64,000 nucleotides of DNA from JAPPFW01 sp965231815 (GCA_965231815.1 OZ246890.1:2852001-2916000); one strand, 5' to 3'. Positions 34,349 to 43,843 are shown, counted from the stretch's first letter. The notes: a model not told the origin generated them from the sequence alone. A program made the numbers and translations.

Positions 34349-37300
34349 TTGGTTCGTCGGTTTTCGTTGGTCGGTTTGTTGTGGACTGTCGGGCTGGTGT
34401 CGTTATTCGTGGTTTCCAGTGTGAGTACCTCGTGGTCGGGTGCTCAGGCGCCGGGTTCGACTACTTCCACGACGGTGTCTCCCTATGAGCCTGATCCGAA
34501 GGGTTTGGTTGCGCATGTCGACCGGTTGCGGCGTCATTCGTTGGGTACGGATGTGTGGCAGGTGTGGGTGTGTGAACTCGAGGAGGAGAAGCTGACGCTT
34601 GATCCTGAAGAGTTGGTTGAGGAGTGGGAGAGGGAGATCAGACCGTATTTCTGGTGGCTTTCGGATAAGCGTTATAACCCGGTGTTCGTAGCGGGCGGCG
34701 AACCGGTATCGGCCAACGTTGAAAACACGGGTATAGAAATCGTGGAGATGGCTTGCGCTGAGGCGGTGGAACATGCGGTCGAGTCCGGCGGGTCGCTTGT
34801 TTCGGGGGCGGAAGCGACGGAGCCGAACGGGGTGATCATCGTGGTCAACTCCAACAGAATCGGTCCAGCGTCTCGTTCAGCCTTGGGTATCGGAAGCGGT
34901 ATGTCGGTTGGTGATCCGTGTTTAGAACCAAGACCTGCTGCGGGGTGTGATTCGTTTCCTGGGAATGGTCGGTATGTGATGGTGGCGGGCGGGCGTGTTG
35001 TTCCCGGTATTGGTCAGCGACGGTTGCTGGTGGCGCATGAGATGGGGCACACGATCGGGTTTCCGCATTCTCATGCCTCCGATGACAATAAGTATGACAA
35101 TCCGATGGATGTGATGAGCAATGCTTTTCGTCATGTGTATGAGGATCGTCGGGGTGTGTGGAGGAGCAAGTTGAGGGTGGGGACTATCGGGGTGAACAGG
35201 TATCAGGCTGGTTGGGTCGATCCTGGTCGGGTTGTGGATGATCATCCGGGTGGTGTGGCGGTTACTTACGCGTTGGTTCCCCCGGGGTTTTCTCGGGGGA
35301 AGTCTTTGCTTCCGGTGGGGACGTTACCGGAGTTGATGGCGTTCAAACGGCAGGCGGGGGTGTTCGTGTCGTTGGGTGCTCGGGTGGCTGAGGGTTACGA
35401 CTCCGAAATCGCCGTGAAGCCTATCGGTCATGACGCGGGGACGGGAAAGGTGGTGGCGGCGGGGCAGGAGGGGGTGGAGGTGTATGTGGTTGATCAGCGA
35501 ACGACGCAGTGTGGCGCAAACTACAGTGTTGACGGTGCGTGTATCTCTGTAGTGCGGGCTACCACTCAGTCTCCTGCGAATGGTTTGTCGACGGATCATG
35601 TGTATGGGGTGGATCAGGAATTCGTGACGGGGGCATACCGGTTCGGTGGGTTGCTGATACCGGGGTTCGGGGTTCGGGTCGTGGAACGGGTGAACGACGC
35701 TTGGTTGCTTCGGGTCACGCCACCGAGCGGCGCCGCCGGGCCTTTCAACGATATCTCCGGGAACAGCGACCGGTTCCGTATCGAGTTGTTGAAGTGGTTG
35801 GATATTACGAGTGGGTGCGGTTCCGGTGTGGGGTATTGCCCTTCCAGGGTCACGAACCGGGCGGAGATGGCGGTGTTTCTGGTGCGGGCGTTGGGGAAGG
35901 ATCCGGTTCTTAAGTCTGAGAAGCCGACGTCAACGTTTGGTGATGTGCTTCGGTCGTATTGGGCGTGGGGGTATATAGAACGACTGCACGAGTTGGGGAT
36001 CACTCAGGGCTGCGGGCGTTCTACAGATAGAGTTAAGCGTTACTGCCCGGAGTCGCAGGTGACGAACGGGCATGTAGCCGTGTTCGTGGTACGGGCCTTG
36101 GAAAAAGACAAGTCGCTGCCCACCGCAGGGCAGACATTCGGGGATGTTCCCCCCACCCATTGGGCGCACGGTCACATCGAACGTCTCGAAGAACTCGACA
36201 TCGCTATCGACGTCGAAATGCGCGGGAAACGGTACTTCTCTCCCGACGCCAAAACCCGCCGCGGTGCCGCGGCTCGCCGGTTGACCGAAGCCGCGGTCAC
36301 CCTGCAAGACGTTTCGCACACGCCGGTTATTGACGGTGACGCACCGTCCATGCCTCTCAACGTAACTGTCGGAGGCGTGTGGGATCTGAGTTGGGATCCG
36401 CCCGCCGCGTCGAGTCCCGGACCCACGGCCGGATACGAAATCTCATACGGACTAGTCGACGGACCCGGTTGGATCGCTTCGGTCGGCGACACCGAAACCG
36501 TGGACCTGTACACCTTCGTAGATGACAATAGGGGTAAGACACTGTACGCGAAGGTTCGGGCGTACAACAACCACGGAGCGTCAAGATGGGCAGCCGCCCC
36601 AACGATCATAGCCCCACCCGTCGCGCTGGGGGTGCCGCCGGCGCCTACCAACGTCAAAGCAGTGTCGAACACCGCAGGCCGGGTCACCCTCACCTGGAAC
36701 CCACCCCCCACACCGAACATCGCCGCAACCGAAGCTAACAATGGTGATGACGACCTCACCGCGATCGTCGGTTACCGGATCCTCCGCAAACCGGTCGGCG
36801 ACGAAAACACATTCGAGGTCATCGCTGCGAACACCGCCGCCACCGCCACCACCTACACCGACACCACCGTCACCCCCGGCGTTCGATACCAGTACCGGAT
36901 CCACGCCATCAACAAAGGCCGGCTCATCAGCACCCAAGGCTCCACGGTAGAAGTCACCGTCAAATCCCCACCCACCACCACAACAACCACCGTCCCGACA
37001 ACAACCACCACCGAAGCCGCCACCGGGCTGACCCTATCCGTTTCCGACGCTACCGCCACAGAAGGCGAAACCATGGTGTTCAACGTGTCGTTGAACAAAG
37101 AACCACTCGGTGTCCAAGTAGTAGTCAACTACCAATCACAACCCGTCACCGCCACCGCCGGAACCGACTACATCGCACCGAGCGGAACATTCATCTTCGG
37201 ACCCTACGAAACCCGAAAAACCATCAGAGTAGGCATCAGAGACGACAACAGAACGGAAGAAACCGAAACCTTCCGAATCACCCTCTCACAACCCTACGGC

Positions 37301-37351
37301 GCCACCATCACAAAACCCATCGGCACCGGCACCATCACCGACAACGACTAA
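34349..37351 (+). CDS. secreted metzincin-type protease with SLH-like repeats, two Fn3 domains and Calx-beta
   Basis: A 1,000-residue secreted protein. The TTG start is set by AAGGAGG seven bases upstream and by the signal peptide that follows (VRRFSLVGLLWTVGLVSLFV). The zinc motif is HEMGHTIGFPH with H230, E231, H234 and H240, as in metzincins. Residues ~465-650 hold three SLH-like units of the actinobacterial type (DISGNSDRFRIELLKWLDIT, GCGSGVGYCPSRVTNRAEMA; FGDVLRSYWAWGYIERLHEL; FGDVPPTHWAHGHIERLEEL). Two fibronectin type III domains follow (~664-750 and ~757-870), then a Thr-rich linker and a Calx-beta domain (~891-1000, ending in GTGTITDND). A surface-bound, possibly calcium-dependent protease is inferred. 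Confidence 0.88.
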   Translation: MVRRFSLVGLLWTVGLVSLFVVSSVSTSWSGAQAPGSTTSTTVSPYEPDPKGLVAHVDRLRRHSLGTDVWQVWVCELEEEKLTLDPEELVEEWEREIRPYFWWLSDKRYNPVFVAGGEPVSANVENTGIEIVEMACAEAVEHAVESGGSLVSGAEATEPNGVIIVVNSNRIGPASRSALGIGSGMSVGDPCLEPRPAAGCDSFPGNGRYVMVAGGRVVPGIGQRRLLVAHEMGHTIGFPHSHASDDNKYDNPMDVMSNAFRHVYEDRRGVWRSKLRVGTIGVNRYQAGWVDPGRVVDDHPGGVAVTYALVPPGFSRGKSLLPVGTLPELMAFKRQAGVFVSLGARVAEGYDSEIAVKPIGHDAGTGKVVAAGQEGVEVYVVDQRTTQCGANYSVDGACISVVRATTQSPANGLSTDHVYGVDQEFVTGAYRFGGLLIPGFGVRVVERVNDAWLLRVTPPSGAAGPFNDISGNSDRFRIELLKWLDITSGCGSGVGYCPSRVTNRAEMAVFLVRALGKDPVLKSEKPTSTFGDVLRSYWAWGYIERLHELGITQGCGRSTDRVKRYCPESQVTNGHVAVFVVRALEKDKSLPTAGQTFGDVPPTHWAHGHIERLEELDIAIDVEMRGKRYFSPDAKTRRGAAARRLTEAAVTLQDVSHTPVIDGDAPSMPLNVTVGGVWDLSWDPPAASSPGPTAGYEISYGLVDGPGWIASVGDTETVDLYTFVDDNRGKTLYAKVRAYNNHGASRWAAAPTIIAPPVALGVPPAPTNVKAVSNTAGRVTLTWNPPPTPNIAATEANNGDDDLTAIVGYRILRKPVGDENTFEVIAANTAATATTYTDTTVTPGVRYQYRIHAINKGRLISTQGSTVEVTVKSPPTTTTTTVPTTTTTEAATGLTLSVSDATATEGETMVFNVSLNKEPLGVQVVVNYQSQPVTATAGTDYIAPSGTFIFGPYETRKTIRVGIRDDNRTEETETFRITLSQPYGATITKPIGTGTITDND

Positions 37352-37629
37352 ATATCTATAACCTCTAATCGACAAGTACGAGACCGTCGCGTTTCGTGGT
37401 GTGGGCTGTTGTCGCGGGTGGTCTTGGGTATAGCGGCGGGTTGTTTGGTGTCTGTGATGGTTCCGGGTTGAACCTTGTTCGTTGGATGGAGAAATCAGAC
37501 ATGGGGGATCTACCCCGAGACTTTCTTGCCGTCCGCCGGGGTCCGCCGAGGTTACCTTCTCTCACGGAGATTGTCGGCTATCGTCACGGTGCAAAGTGCC
37601 CAACGCTTCTGGGGAAGGTGAATTACAGG

Positions 37630-38688
37630 ATGGCCGGAATCGTACACATCGTCGGGACGGGAACTATCGGAGAGCCCCTCATCGGGCTCATGGCGGATAA
37701 CCAAGAAGCCTTCGGGATCGACGAGGTTACCTTCCACAAACGAACCCCCCTCCTGCTAGAGCGGGGAAAGGTCAATGATCTGGTAAGGCGTGGCGCCCGA
37801 CTCTCGGTGGACGCAGACCGGTGGTCCGGATTCGAGGAACTGGGCCATGCCCCCAAACTGGAGGCATGGGAGGCTATCGAGCGGGCCGACGTAGTGGTCG
37901 ACTGCACGCCGGCAGGCAATGCCAACAAGGAAAAGTACTACCGACACGCAACCGAGGTCGGCGGTTTCCTGGCTCAGGGATCGGAGTTCGGCTTCGGGAA
38001 GATGTACGCCCGCGGGATCAACGATGAGGCTCTGGTCCGAGAGGAGGACCGCTACCTCCACATCGTCTCATGTAATACCCATAACATCGCGGTACTTCTC
38101 AAAACCCTCGGGTTCGATCAAGACGGCGCCAACCACGTAGTCGAGGGGACTTTCCTGTGTATCAGGCGGGCCAACGATATCAGCCAAGCCGGGAAGTTTA
38201 TCCCCGCCCCGGAAGTCGGGACCCATCCCAAAGGTCGTTTCGGGACTCACCACGCGAAAGACGCCCACCACCTATTCCAGACTATCGGCCACGAACTCGA
38301 CCTGTTCTCATCCGCTCTCAAAGTGAACAGCCAATATATGCACGCGCTCCACTTCGAGATCGTTCTCGACAAGGAGATAACCGTTTCAGAGGCCCAGGAG
38401 AGGCTGGAGGCCAACCCCAGGGTGGCCATTACCTACAAGCGGTCCGCCAACCAGATATTCTCCTTCGGTCGGGATCATGGCTACTACGGGCGGATCCTCA
38501 GCCAGACCGTCGTTCCGGTCGAGACCTTGACGGTGCGCGGCGGCAACAGGATCGTCGGTTTCTGCTTTACTCCCCAGGACGGCAACCCGATGCTCTCCAC
38601 GGTGGCCGCCACACTCTGGTACCTGCACCCGGGCGGGTTCGAAGAGCGGCTGAACGTGTTGAGGCGCTACATATTCCCCGAGGTTTGA
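37630..38688 (+). CDS. type II (archaeal-like) glyceraldehyde-3-phosphate dehydrogenase family protein
   Basis: A 352-residue NAD(P)-dependent oxidoreductase. The Rossmann motif is VHIVGTGTIGEPLIGL, DCTPAGNANKEKYY follows, and the putative catalytic cysteine lies in HIVSCNTHN, matching the SCNTTGL active site of archaeal type II GAPDH. The later KGRFGTHHAKDAHH and LKVNSQYMHALHFEIVLD fit the same fold and length. In glycolysis this enzyme oxidises glyceraldehyde-3-phosphate. Here the active-site neighbourhood is divergent (HNI for TGL), so the substrate may differ. The ATG is chosen because the nucleotide motif begins right after it; earlier in-frame codons give non-conserved residues. Confidence 0.65.
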   Translation: MAGIVHIVGTGTIGEPLIGLMADNQEAFGIDEVTFHKRTPLLLERGKVNDLVRRGARLSVDADRWSGFEELGHAPKLEAWEAIERADVVVDCTPAGNANKEKYYRHATEVGGFLAQGSEFGFGKMYARGINDEALVREEDRYLHIVSCNTHNIAVLLKTLGFDQDGANHVVEGTFLCIRRANDISQAGKFIPAPEVGTHPKGRFGTHHAKDAHHLFQTIGHELDLFSSALKVNSQYMHALHFEIVLDKEITVSEAQERLEANPRVAITYKRSANQIFSFGRDHGYYGRILSQTVVPVETLTVRGGNRIVGFCFTPQDGNPMLSTVAATLWYLHPGGFEERLNVLRRYIFPEV

Positions 38689-38766
38689 TCTTGATGATAC
38701 GCAGCGACCAAGCCTTCAATACCTGAACCGCTTGTAATGGTTAACTCTCCTTAGGTCGAATAGGCA

Positions 38767-40320
38767 GTGGATACACGCCGCCGTTGGTGGGCACGGGTCG
38801 GGTCTCGGTCGGTGCCTTACTTGGCCGCCTTGACGATCTTTTGTGCCTCTTTGCAGGTTGGCATACCCGCGGGCGCGTCTCAGGGTTTCTGGGATATCGG
38901 AAGAGCCCGCTTCCATACTCCTGCGGTTTCTATTCTCGACCACATAGGCATCATCGACGGTACCGAGTGTGACGAGGGTCGTTTCTGTCCTGACGGTTTC
39001 ATGAACCGATGGGTGATGGCGGTATGGATCTACCGGGCTCTCGATCTTGATGAGCCTGAAGAGGAAGAGAGCGGCACCTTTTCCGATGTGGGCGGCTCCT
39101 GGTGGTCCGGCCATGTGAACCGGCTGACGGAATCGGGAGTAACGGTGGGCTGCGACGAGGGCTCGACCATGTATTGCCCGTACCGGGTGGTGACACGTGG
39201 GCAGATGGCGAGTTTCCTGGTCCGGGCATTCGACATCCCATCGGCTGACAGTTCGATTTTCACCGACACAGATGGGGACGTTCACGCGGAGAATATCGAA
39301 GCTCTTGCAGCCCACGGGATAACCGGAGGCTGCGCCACCGACCCGGACCGCTACTGTCCGAACGCACCGGTTACCCGAGGTCAGATGGCGACCATGCTGG
39401 CCAGGGTACTGGGTTTGGTACCCCCGGCTCGGTTCAGCGACGCGGTGGAGACGTATTCTATCGGTCACCTAGTGTCGCAGTTCACCACCTACTATCGATG
39501 TTGCCAGAACAGGGTGGTCAACATCCATCGCTTCGCGGACAAACTGACCGGCGCGGTGGTTGCTCCTAAGGAGAGCTTCAGCCTCAATCGATACATAGGT
39601 AGACGAACCAGTGCGGACGGGTTCCGCGCCGCCGGTACCCTGATAAGAGGCAGGCTGGTCAACACGGTCGGCGGTGGGGTGAGCCAGGCAGCCACCACCT
39701 TTTACAACGCGATGTTCTGGGGAGGGTATCAATCGGTATCCCATAAGCCTCACAGCATCTACTTCCCCCGCTACCCCGAAGGTATCGAAGCCACCATTAA
39801 CTGGCCGGATATAGATCTGGTGTTCCGCAATGACACTTCCGATCACATTCTGATCGTGGCTAGCTACACCCCAACGTCGCTAACCATCGCGTTCTACGGA
39901 AACAACGATGGACGGGTATTGGTGGGGGATTGGGAGGACGGGGAAGGCGCCATGACGGTGGTGTCGGAAGGAGGGGCCGGGGCGCGGGTCGTGGGCGCAA
40001 CGGTGTCGGAGCGTTACCGCTGGCGATCTCCACCTGCGCCGCTCGTACTCACGGATGCCAACCTGGGGTTCGATGAGCGGAGGGTGGTCCAGACGGCTCA
40101 GGTAGGTTGGTCGGTCAAGGTCACTCGCACGGTCGAAGTACGGGGGAGCGCGTCGACGCAGGACTGGACCGTTCGGTACGTGCCGAGGCAGAGGATTGTG
40201 GTGGTTCATCCCTGTACCTTGACGGATTCCTGTACGGTTCCCGATGAGGAAGGTACCGTGGAAGAGGAAGACCCGGTACCGGAAGAGGTAGGGGAGGAGT
40301 TACCGGTCTCGCCGATCTGA
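38767..40320 (+). CDS. VanW family protein with SLH-like repeats, secreted
   Basis: A 517-residue protein with a signal/anchor segment (VPYLAALTIFCASLQVGIPA). Three SLH-like units follow (about 38-215), with the GCATDPDRYCPNAPVTRGQM pattern also seen in the metzincin protein. The VanW domain covers about 225-400: APKESFSLNRYIGRRT, TVGGGVSQAATTFYNAMFWG, HKPHSIYFPRYPEGIEATIN. The tail is acidic. VanW-like domains are associated with cell-wall peptidoglycan systems; the activity is not established. The GTG start precedes a basic segment. Confidence 0.85.
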   Translation: MDTRRRWWARVGSRSVPYLAALTIFCASLQVGIPAGASQGFWDIGRARFHTPAVSILDHIGIIDGTECDEGRFCPDGFMNRWVMAVWIYRALDLDEPEEEESGTFSDVGGSWWSGHVNRLTESGVTVGCDEGSTMYCPYRVVTRGQMASFLVRAFDIPSADSSIFTDTDGDVHAENIEALAAHGITGGCATDPDRYCPNAPVTRGQMATMLARVLGLVPPARFSDAVETYSIGHLVSQFTTYYRCCQNRVVNIHRFADKLTGAVVAPKESFSLNRYIGRRTSADGFRAAGTLIRGRLVNTVGGGVSQAATTFYNAMFWGGYQSVSHKPHSIYFPRYPEGIEATINWPDIDLVFRNDTSDHILIVASYTPTSLTIAFYGNNDGRVLVGDWEDGEGAMTVVSEGGAGARVVGATVSERYRWRSPPAPLVLTDANLGFDERRVVQTAQVGWSVKVTRTVEVRGSASTQDWTVRYVPRQRIVVVHPCTLTDSCTVPDEEGTVEEEDPVPEEVGEELPVSPI

Positions 40321-40406
40321 CCGGCTTGGGGAAAGTCATCGGACGGAGGATTCGCTTCCGGCATTGCCGGTCAACCTCGTTCGATCCCCCCGGTAGACTG
40401 TCGTGC

Positions 40407-41756
40407 ATGACCTCCCGCTCGGCCCCATCGGTTCACATCACCACCTTGGGATGCTCGAAGAACCAGGTCGACTCGGAAAAGATCACAGCCTTACTCACAC
40501 AGGCGGGCTACCGGACAGCAGGATCCGGTGACGAGGCGGATGTGGTGATGGTCAACACCTGCGCCTTCGTTGAAGCGGCTCGCCGCGAATCGGTCGAGAC
40601 GATCCTCGATGTTGAACAGTCCAAGGCTGACGACAGTCGGCTGGTGGTGATCGGATGCATGGCCCAGCGCTACGGGTCGGAGCTCGAGGATTCTCTGGAC
40701 GGAGTAGACGCAGTGGTCGGTCTCGACCGGTACGGCGAGATGGTAACCGTGCTCGACTCGATAACCGACTGGGTTCCGGTTCGTCTCGGTCCCAGGCCGC
40801 CTGCCATGGATCTGCTGCACCTTGTGGACCGTCCGGCGCCTGACCTGCCGTATGCCTACGTCAAAGTTGCGGAGGGTTGTGACAAGACATGCGCCTTCTG
40901 TGCCATCCCTCTAATCCGGGGAAAGCAGCGGTCCCGCCGTCCGACCGATATCCGCGAGGAGATCGCTCGCCTCAGCGCAGGCGGTGTGTCGGAGGTGATA
41001 CTGGTAGCTCAGGACCTGGCTGCATACGGACGGGATATCGGGGTGAGGAGAGACGAGACGATTGTCGACCTGCTGCGTTTCGTCTCAGACGTGGAAGGGT
41101 TGGCCAGGTTACGGTTGCTGTACCTTTACCCCACCGAGATTCGGCCTGCTCTTATCGAGGAAATGGCATCGAATCCCAGACTGGCGCCCTACTTCGATCT
41201 AAGCCTCCAGCATGCCTCCCGGACTCTTTTGCGTTCGATGCGGAGACCCGGCAGCACAACCAGCCATCTACGCCTGATCGATCGGATACGGCAGGCCGAA
41301 CCTGAGGCAGCCCTCCGATCCTCCTTCGTAGTGGGTTTCCCCGGCGAAACCGATGATGACGTGGACGAACTACTGGATTTCTTGTCGGCTGCGCAGCTCG
41401 ATTGGGCCGGGTTCTTCCCGTATTCACCCGAGGATGGCACGAGGGCCTTCGATCTGTCCGGACGAATCGGCCGTGACGAGATCTCCGAGCGGGTGAGGGA
41501 ACTGACCAGAGCGCAGGACGAGATAACCGCCCGCCGCAACTCCGAGCAGGTCGGCAAGGTGTTCGATGTCTTGATCGACCAGGTGGAGGACGGTATCCCC
41601 GTCGGGAGGTCCTACCGTGAAGCACCCGATATCGACGGCATGATATGTCTTGACGAGGGTTCGCCCGGCATGTGGATGGAGGTTGAGATTACCGGGAGCT
41701 ACGAGACGGATCTGGTGGCGCGTTCGCTGGCCCGAGTCGGTACCCCGGAACCCTAG
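40407..41756 (+). CDS. rimO: ribosomal protein S12 methylthiotransferase RimO
   Basis: A 449-residue radical SAM methylthiotransferase. The N-terminal UPF0004 domain has ITTLGCSKNQVDSEKI and VNTCAFVEAA, the RimO rather than MiaB signature, and a third cysteine in IGCMAQRYG. The radical SAM cluster motif is CDKTCAFCAIP. A TRAM-like domain ends the protein. It adds a methylthio group to an Asp of S12. It precedes cinA by 16 bases, so the two form an operon. Confidence 0.93.
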   Translation: MTSRSAPSVHITTLGCSKNQVDSEKITALLTQAGYRTAGSGDEADVVMVNTCAFVEAARRESVETILDVEQSKADDSRLVVIGCMAQRYGSELEDSLDGVDAVVGLDRYGEMVTVLDSITDWVPVRLGPRPPAMDLLHLVDRPAPDLPYAYVKVAEGCDKTCAFCAIPLIRGKQRSRRPTDIREEIARLSAGGVSEVILVAQDLAAYGRDIGVRRDETIVDLLRFVSDVEGLARLRLLYLYPTEIRPALIEEMASNPRLAPYFDLSLQHASRTLLRSMRRPGSTTSHLRLIDRIRQAEPEAALRSSFVVGFPGETDDDVDELLDFLSAAQLDWAGFFPYSPEDGTRAFDLSGRIGRDEISERVRELTRAQDEITARRNSEQVGKVFDVLIDQVEDGIPVGRSYREAPDIDGMICLDEGSPGMWMEVEITGSYETDLVARSLARVGTPEP

Positions 41757-41772
41757 CCGAGGGGAGTGGCGG

Positions 41773-43026
41773 GTGATCGTCGAAGTGGTAGCGGTCGGTA
41801 CCGAGTTGTTGCTCGGGCAGATCGTCAACACCAATGCCTCCTACCTGGGCGGACGGTTGGCGGAGTTGGGCCTTGATGCCCACTACCAGGTGGTGGTAGG
41901 GGACAATCACGATCGTATGGTTGACACCATCCGGACGGCCATGCGCAGATCCGACGCGGTGATAATCACCGGTGGCCTCGGACCTACCCAGGACGACATA
42001 ACTCGGGAGGCTCTATGTGCGGCAACGGGACGGGACATGCTGTACAGCGAGACGCACGCCGCAAGGTTAAGGGCCTTCTGGGACAGGCTGGGTAGGGAGT
42101 TCCCGGAGAGCAACCTCTGCCAGGCGCAGTATCCCGAAGGTTCGGAGCAGCTGGACAATCCCCGAGGTACCGCGCCCGGTTTGTTCCTTGACCACCTGGG
42201 CACCCTTGTTTTCTCTCTACCCGGGGTTCCGGCCGAGCTTTACCAGATGATCGAAGACCACGTTGTGCCCCGTCTCCGGCAGGGTATCGGGGGTGATCAG
42301 GTCCTCGTAAGTAGGGTGCTGCGCACCTGGGGACTGGGAGAGTCGGCGGTGGCCGACCTGCTTGATGATCTATATCACACAGGCGTGAACCCCTCCATGG
42401 CGTTTCTCGCCTCAGCCGGAGAAGTCAAGGTTCGTCTAACCGCCAAGGCCTACACGGCGGCAGAAGCCCGTTCGATGATCGAACCGGTGGAGCGCGGCGT
42501 GCGAGAGCGGCTGGGCGCTGCGGTGTTCGCCACCGATGACCAGACGCTGGAACAGATCATCCTGGACGAACTCCGGGAACGGGGCTGGACGATCGGAACC
42601 GCCGAGTCGGTAACTGCGGGGATGCTGGCTGCCCGCTTGAGCCTCCTGCCCGGATCCTCGCAGGTGTTCCGGGGGAGCTTGGTTACCTACGCTACCGAAC
42701 TCAAGCGGAACCTGCTCGGGATAGGGCAGGAGGTGCTCGATACCTACGGGGTGGTGAGCGCCGAGACTGCTACCGCTATGGCTGACCGAACGGCCGGCAT
42801 TCTGGAGGTCGATGTGGTGACAGCTCTAACGGGGGTGGCGGGTCCCGATCCCCTCGAGCACCCACCCGGTACGATCTTTATAGCCGTCCGGACCCCGGAC
42901 GGGACCCGTTCCCGGTCCCTGCGGATGCCCGGTGACCGCGAACGGGTCCGTGCCTACACCACCACCACCGCCCTCCAGATGACCCGACTGGCCATCATCG
43001 GTGAGTGGTGGAACGGTGAGCGATAA
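41773..43026 (+). CDS. cinA: CinA family protein (competence/damage-inducible, NMN deamidase domain)
   Basis: A ~417-residue protein with the N-terminal MoaB/MogA-like domain (VAVGTELLLGQIVNTNASYL, TGGLGPTQDDITREAL) and the C-terminal CinA/PncC domain (TIGTAESVTAGMLAARL, VALTGVAGP-like). The C-terminal domain deamidates nicotinamide mononucleotide in NAD recycling. The cinA-thpR-recA neighbourhood is common in bacteria. The GTG start is used. Its stop is part of an ATAA that overlaps the next gene. Confidence 0.92.
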   Translation: MIVEVVAVGTELLLGQIVNTNASYLGGRLAELGLDAHYQVVVGDNHDRMVDTIRTAMRRSDAVIITGGLGPTQDDITREALCAATGRDMLYSETHAARLRAFWDRLGREFPESNLCQAQYPEGSEQLDNPRGTAPGLFLDHLGTLVFSLPGVPAELYQMIEDHVVPRLRQGIGGDQVLVSRVLRTWGLGESAVADLLDDLYHTGVNPSMAFLASAGEVKVRLTAKAYTAAEARSMIEPVERGVRERLGAAVFATDDQTLEQIILDELRERGWTIGTAESVTAGMLAARLSLLPGSSQVFRGSLVTYATELKRNLLGIGQEVLDTYGVVSAETATAMADRTAGILEVDVVTALTGVAGPDPLEHPPGTIFIAVRTPDGTRSRSLRMPGDRERVRAYTTTTALQMTRLAIIGEWWNGER

Positions 43027-43580
43027 GAATCCGGGGGAGGTACTTCGTAGCCATTCCGCTACCGGCGGAGGTGAGGATGGCGATCGACGACTGGCGCCAA
43101 GGACTCGACCTGCCGGGCCGGGCCGTTCCGCCGTCGAACCTGCACGTTACGTTGAGATTCGTAGGATCCGCGTCGGTGACCGGCAGGGACCGCCTGGCGG
43201 CCGAGCTTGATACCGCCGAACTGGGCGGCCCGTTCTCCTTTCGGATCGGTGGGCTGGGTGGGTTCCCGAAACTGAGAAAAGCCACCGTGGCGTGGGCCGC
43301 GATCGAGGAGGACGGTGGAAGGGTGACCGATCTGGCAGGGATTGTGGAGGAGGCGGTTGCGTCGGCCGGGTTCGGTTATGAGGATCGACCGTTCAAGGCC
43401 CACCTCACCCTTGCCAGGATCCGTCCGCCGCGTGACCTACGTCAGCATGCAAACGAGAGGATCGCCCGGATCCGTGTCCGGGTAAACGAGGTTGTTCTCT
43501 ACCGGAGCCGATCTAGGAGTCGCACCGTTGTCTACCACGCCGTGGAACGGTTCCCGCTAGCTCGAGGGGATTCCGGTTAG
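43023..43580 (+). CDS. thpR: RNA 2',3'-cyclic phosphodiesterase (2'-5' RNA ligase family), apparent ATA start
   Basis: A ~185-residue 2H phosphoesterase with both catalytic motifs: HVTLRF and HLTLAR. The conserved N-terminal strand RYFVAIPLPAEVRMAI is encoded upstream of the first GTG (43071) and ATG (43077), so a normal start would delete it. The only codons between the in-frame stop (43017) and this strand are non-standard; ATA at 43023 overlaps the cinA stop as ATAA, exactly as ATGA overlaps do elsewhere here. I infer start at this ATA, or at an AUC two codons later. A mutated start is possible. Confidence 0.7.
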   Translation: MRIRGRYFVAIPLPAEVRMAIDDWRQGLDLPGRAVPPSNLHVTLRFVGSASVTGRDRLAAELDTAELGGPFSFRIGGLGGFPKLRKATVAWAAIEEDGGRVTDLAGIVEEAVASAGFGYEDRPFKAHLTLARIRPPRDLRQHANERIARIRVRVNEVVLYRSRSRSRTVVYHAVERFPLARGDSG

Positions 43581-43622
43581 GCGTATCCCCATTAGGTGGG
43601 TCGGCGCCCTAAAAGCTGTGAA

Positions 43623-43638
43623 TCGAACGGATGTTCGA
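43623..43638. promoter_or_regulatory. LexA (SOS) box upstream of recA
   Basis: TCGAACGGATGTTCGA is a perfect 16-base palindrome matching the mycobacterial/actinobacterial LexA site TCGAAC-N4-GTTCGA. It lies about 205 bases before the recA start, so a long 5' leader is implied. It indicates DNA-damage induction of recA. Confidence 0.85.
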
Positions 43639-43843
43639 CTAACCTCCAAATAGCGATCCAATAGATAACATGGATGTAAGCGGGTGGTAGTCGGGTGTAC
43701 ACGCCATTCGTTACTTCGATAAAGCGCCCGGAAACAGTACCGAGTGGAAGGAAGTCCACGATTCTGTCACAGCCGACTCGTATCTTGTTCATTAAGGGCA
43801 CGCAGTTACGAGTTCACCGGCTCGGCGAGATGAAGGAGCAAAC

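Noticed and set aside
43071..43580. thpR starting at the GTG at 43071
   Set aside because: It would remove the conserved first beta strand (RYFVAIPLPAE), which is encoded in frame just upstream.
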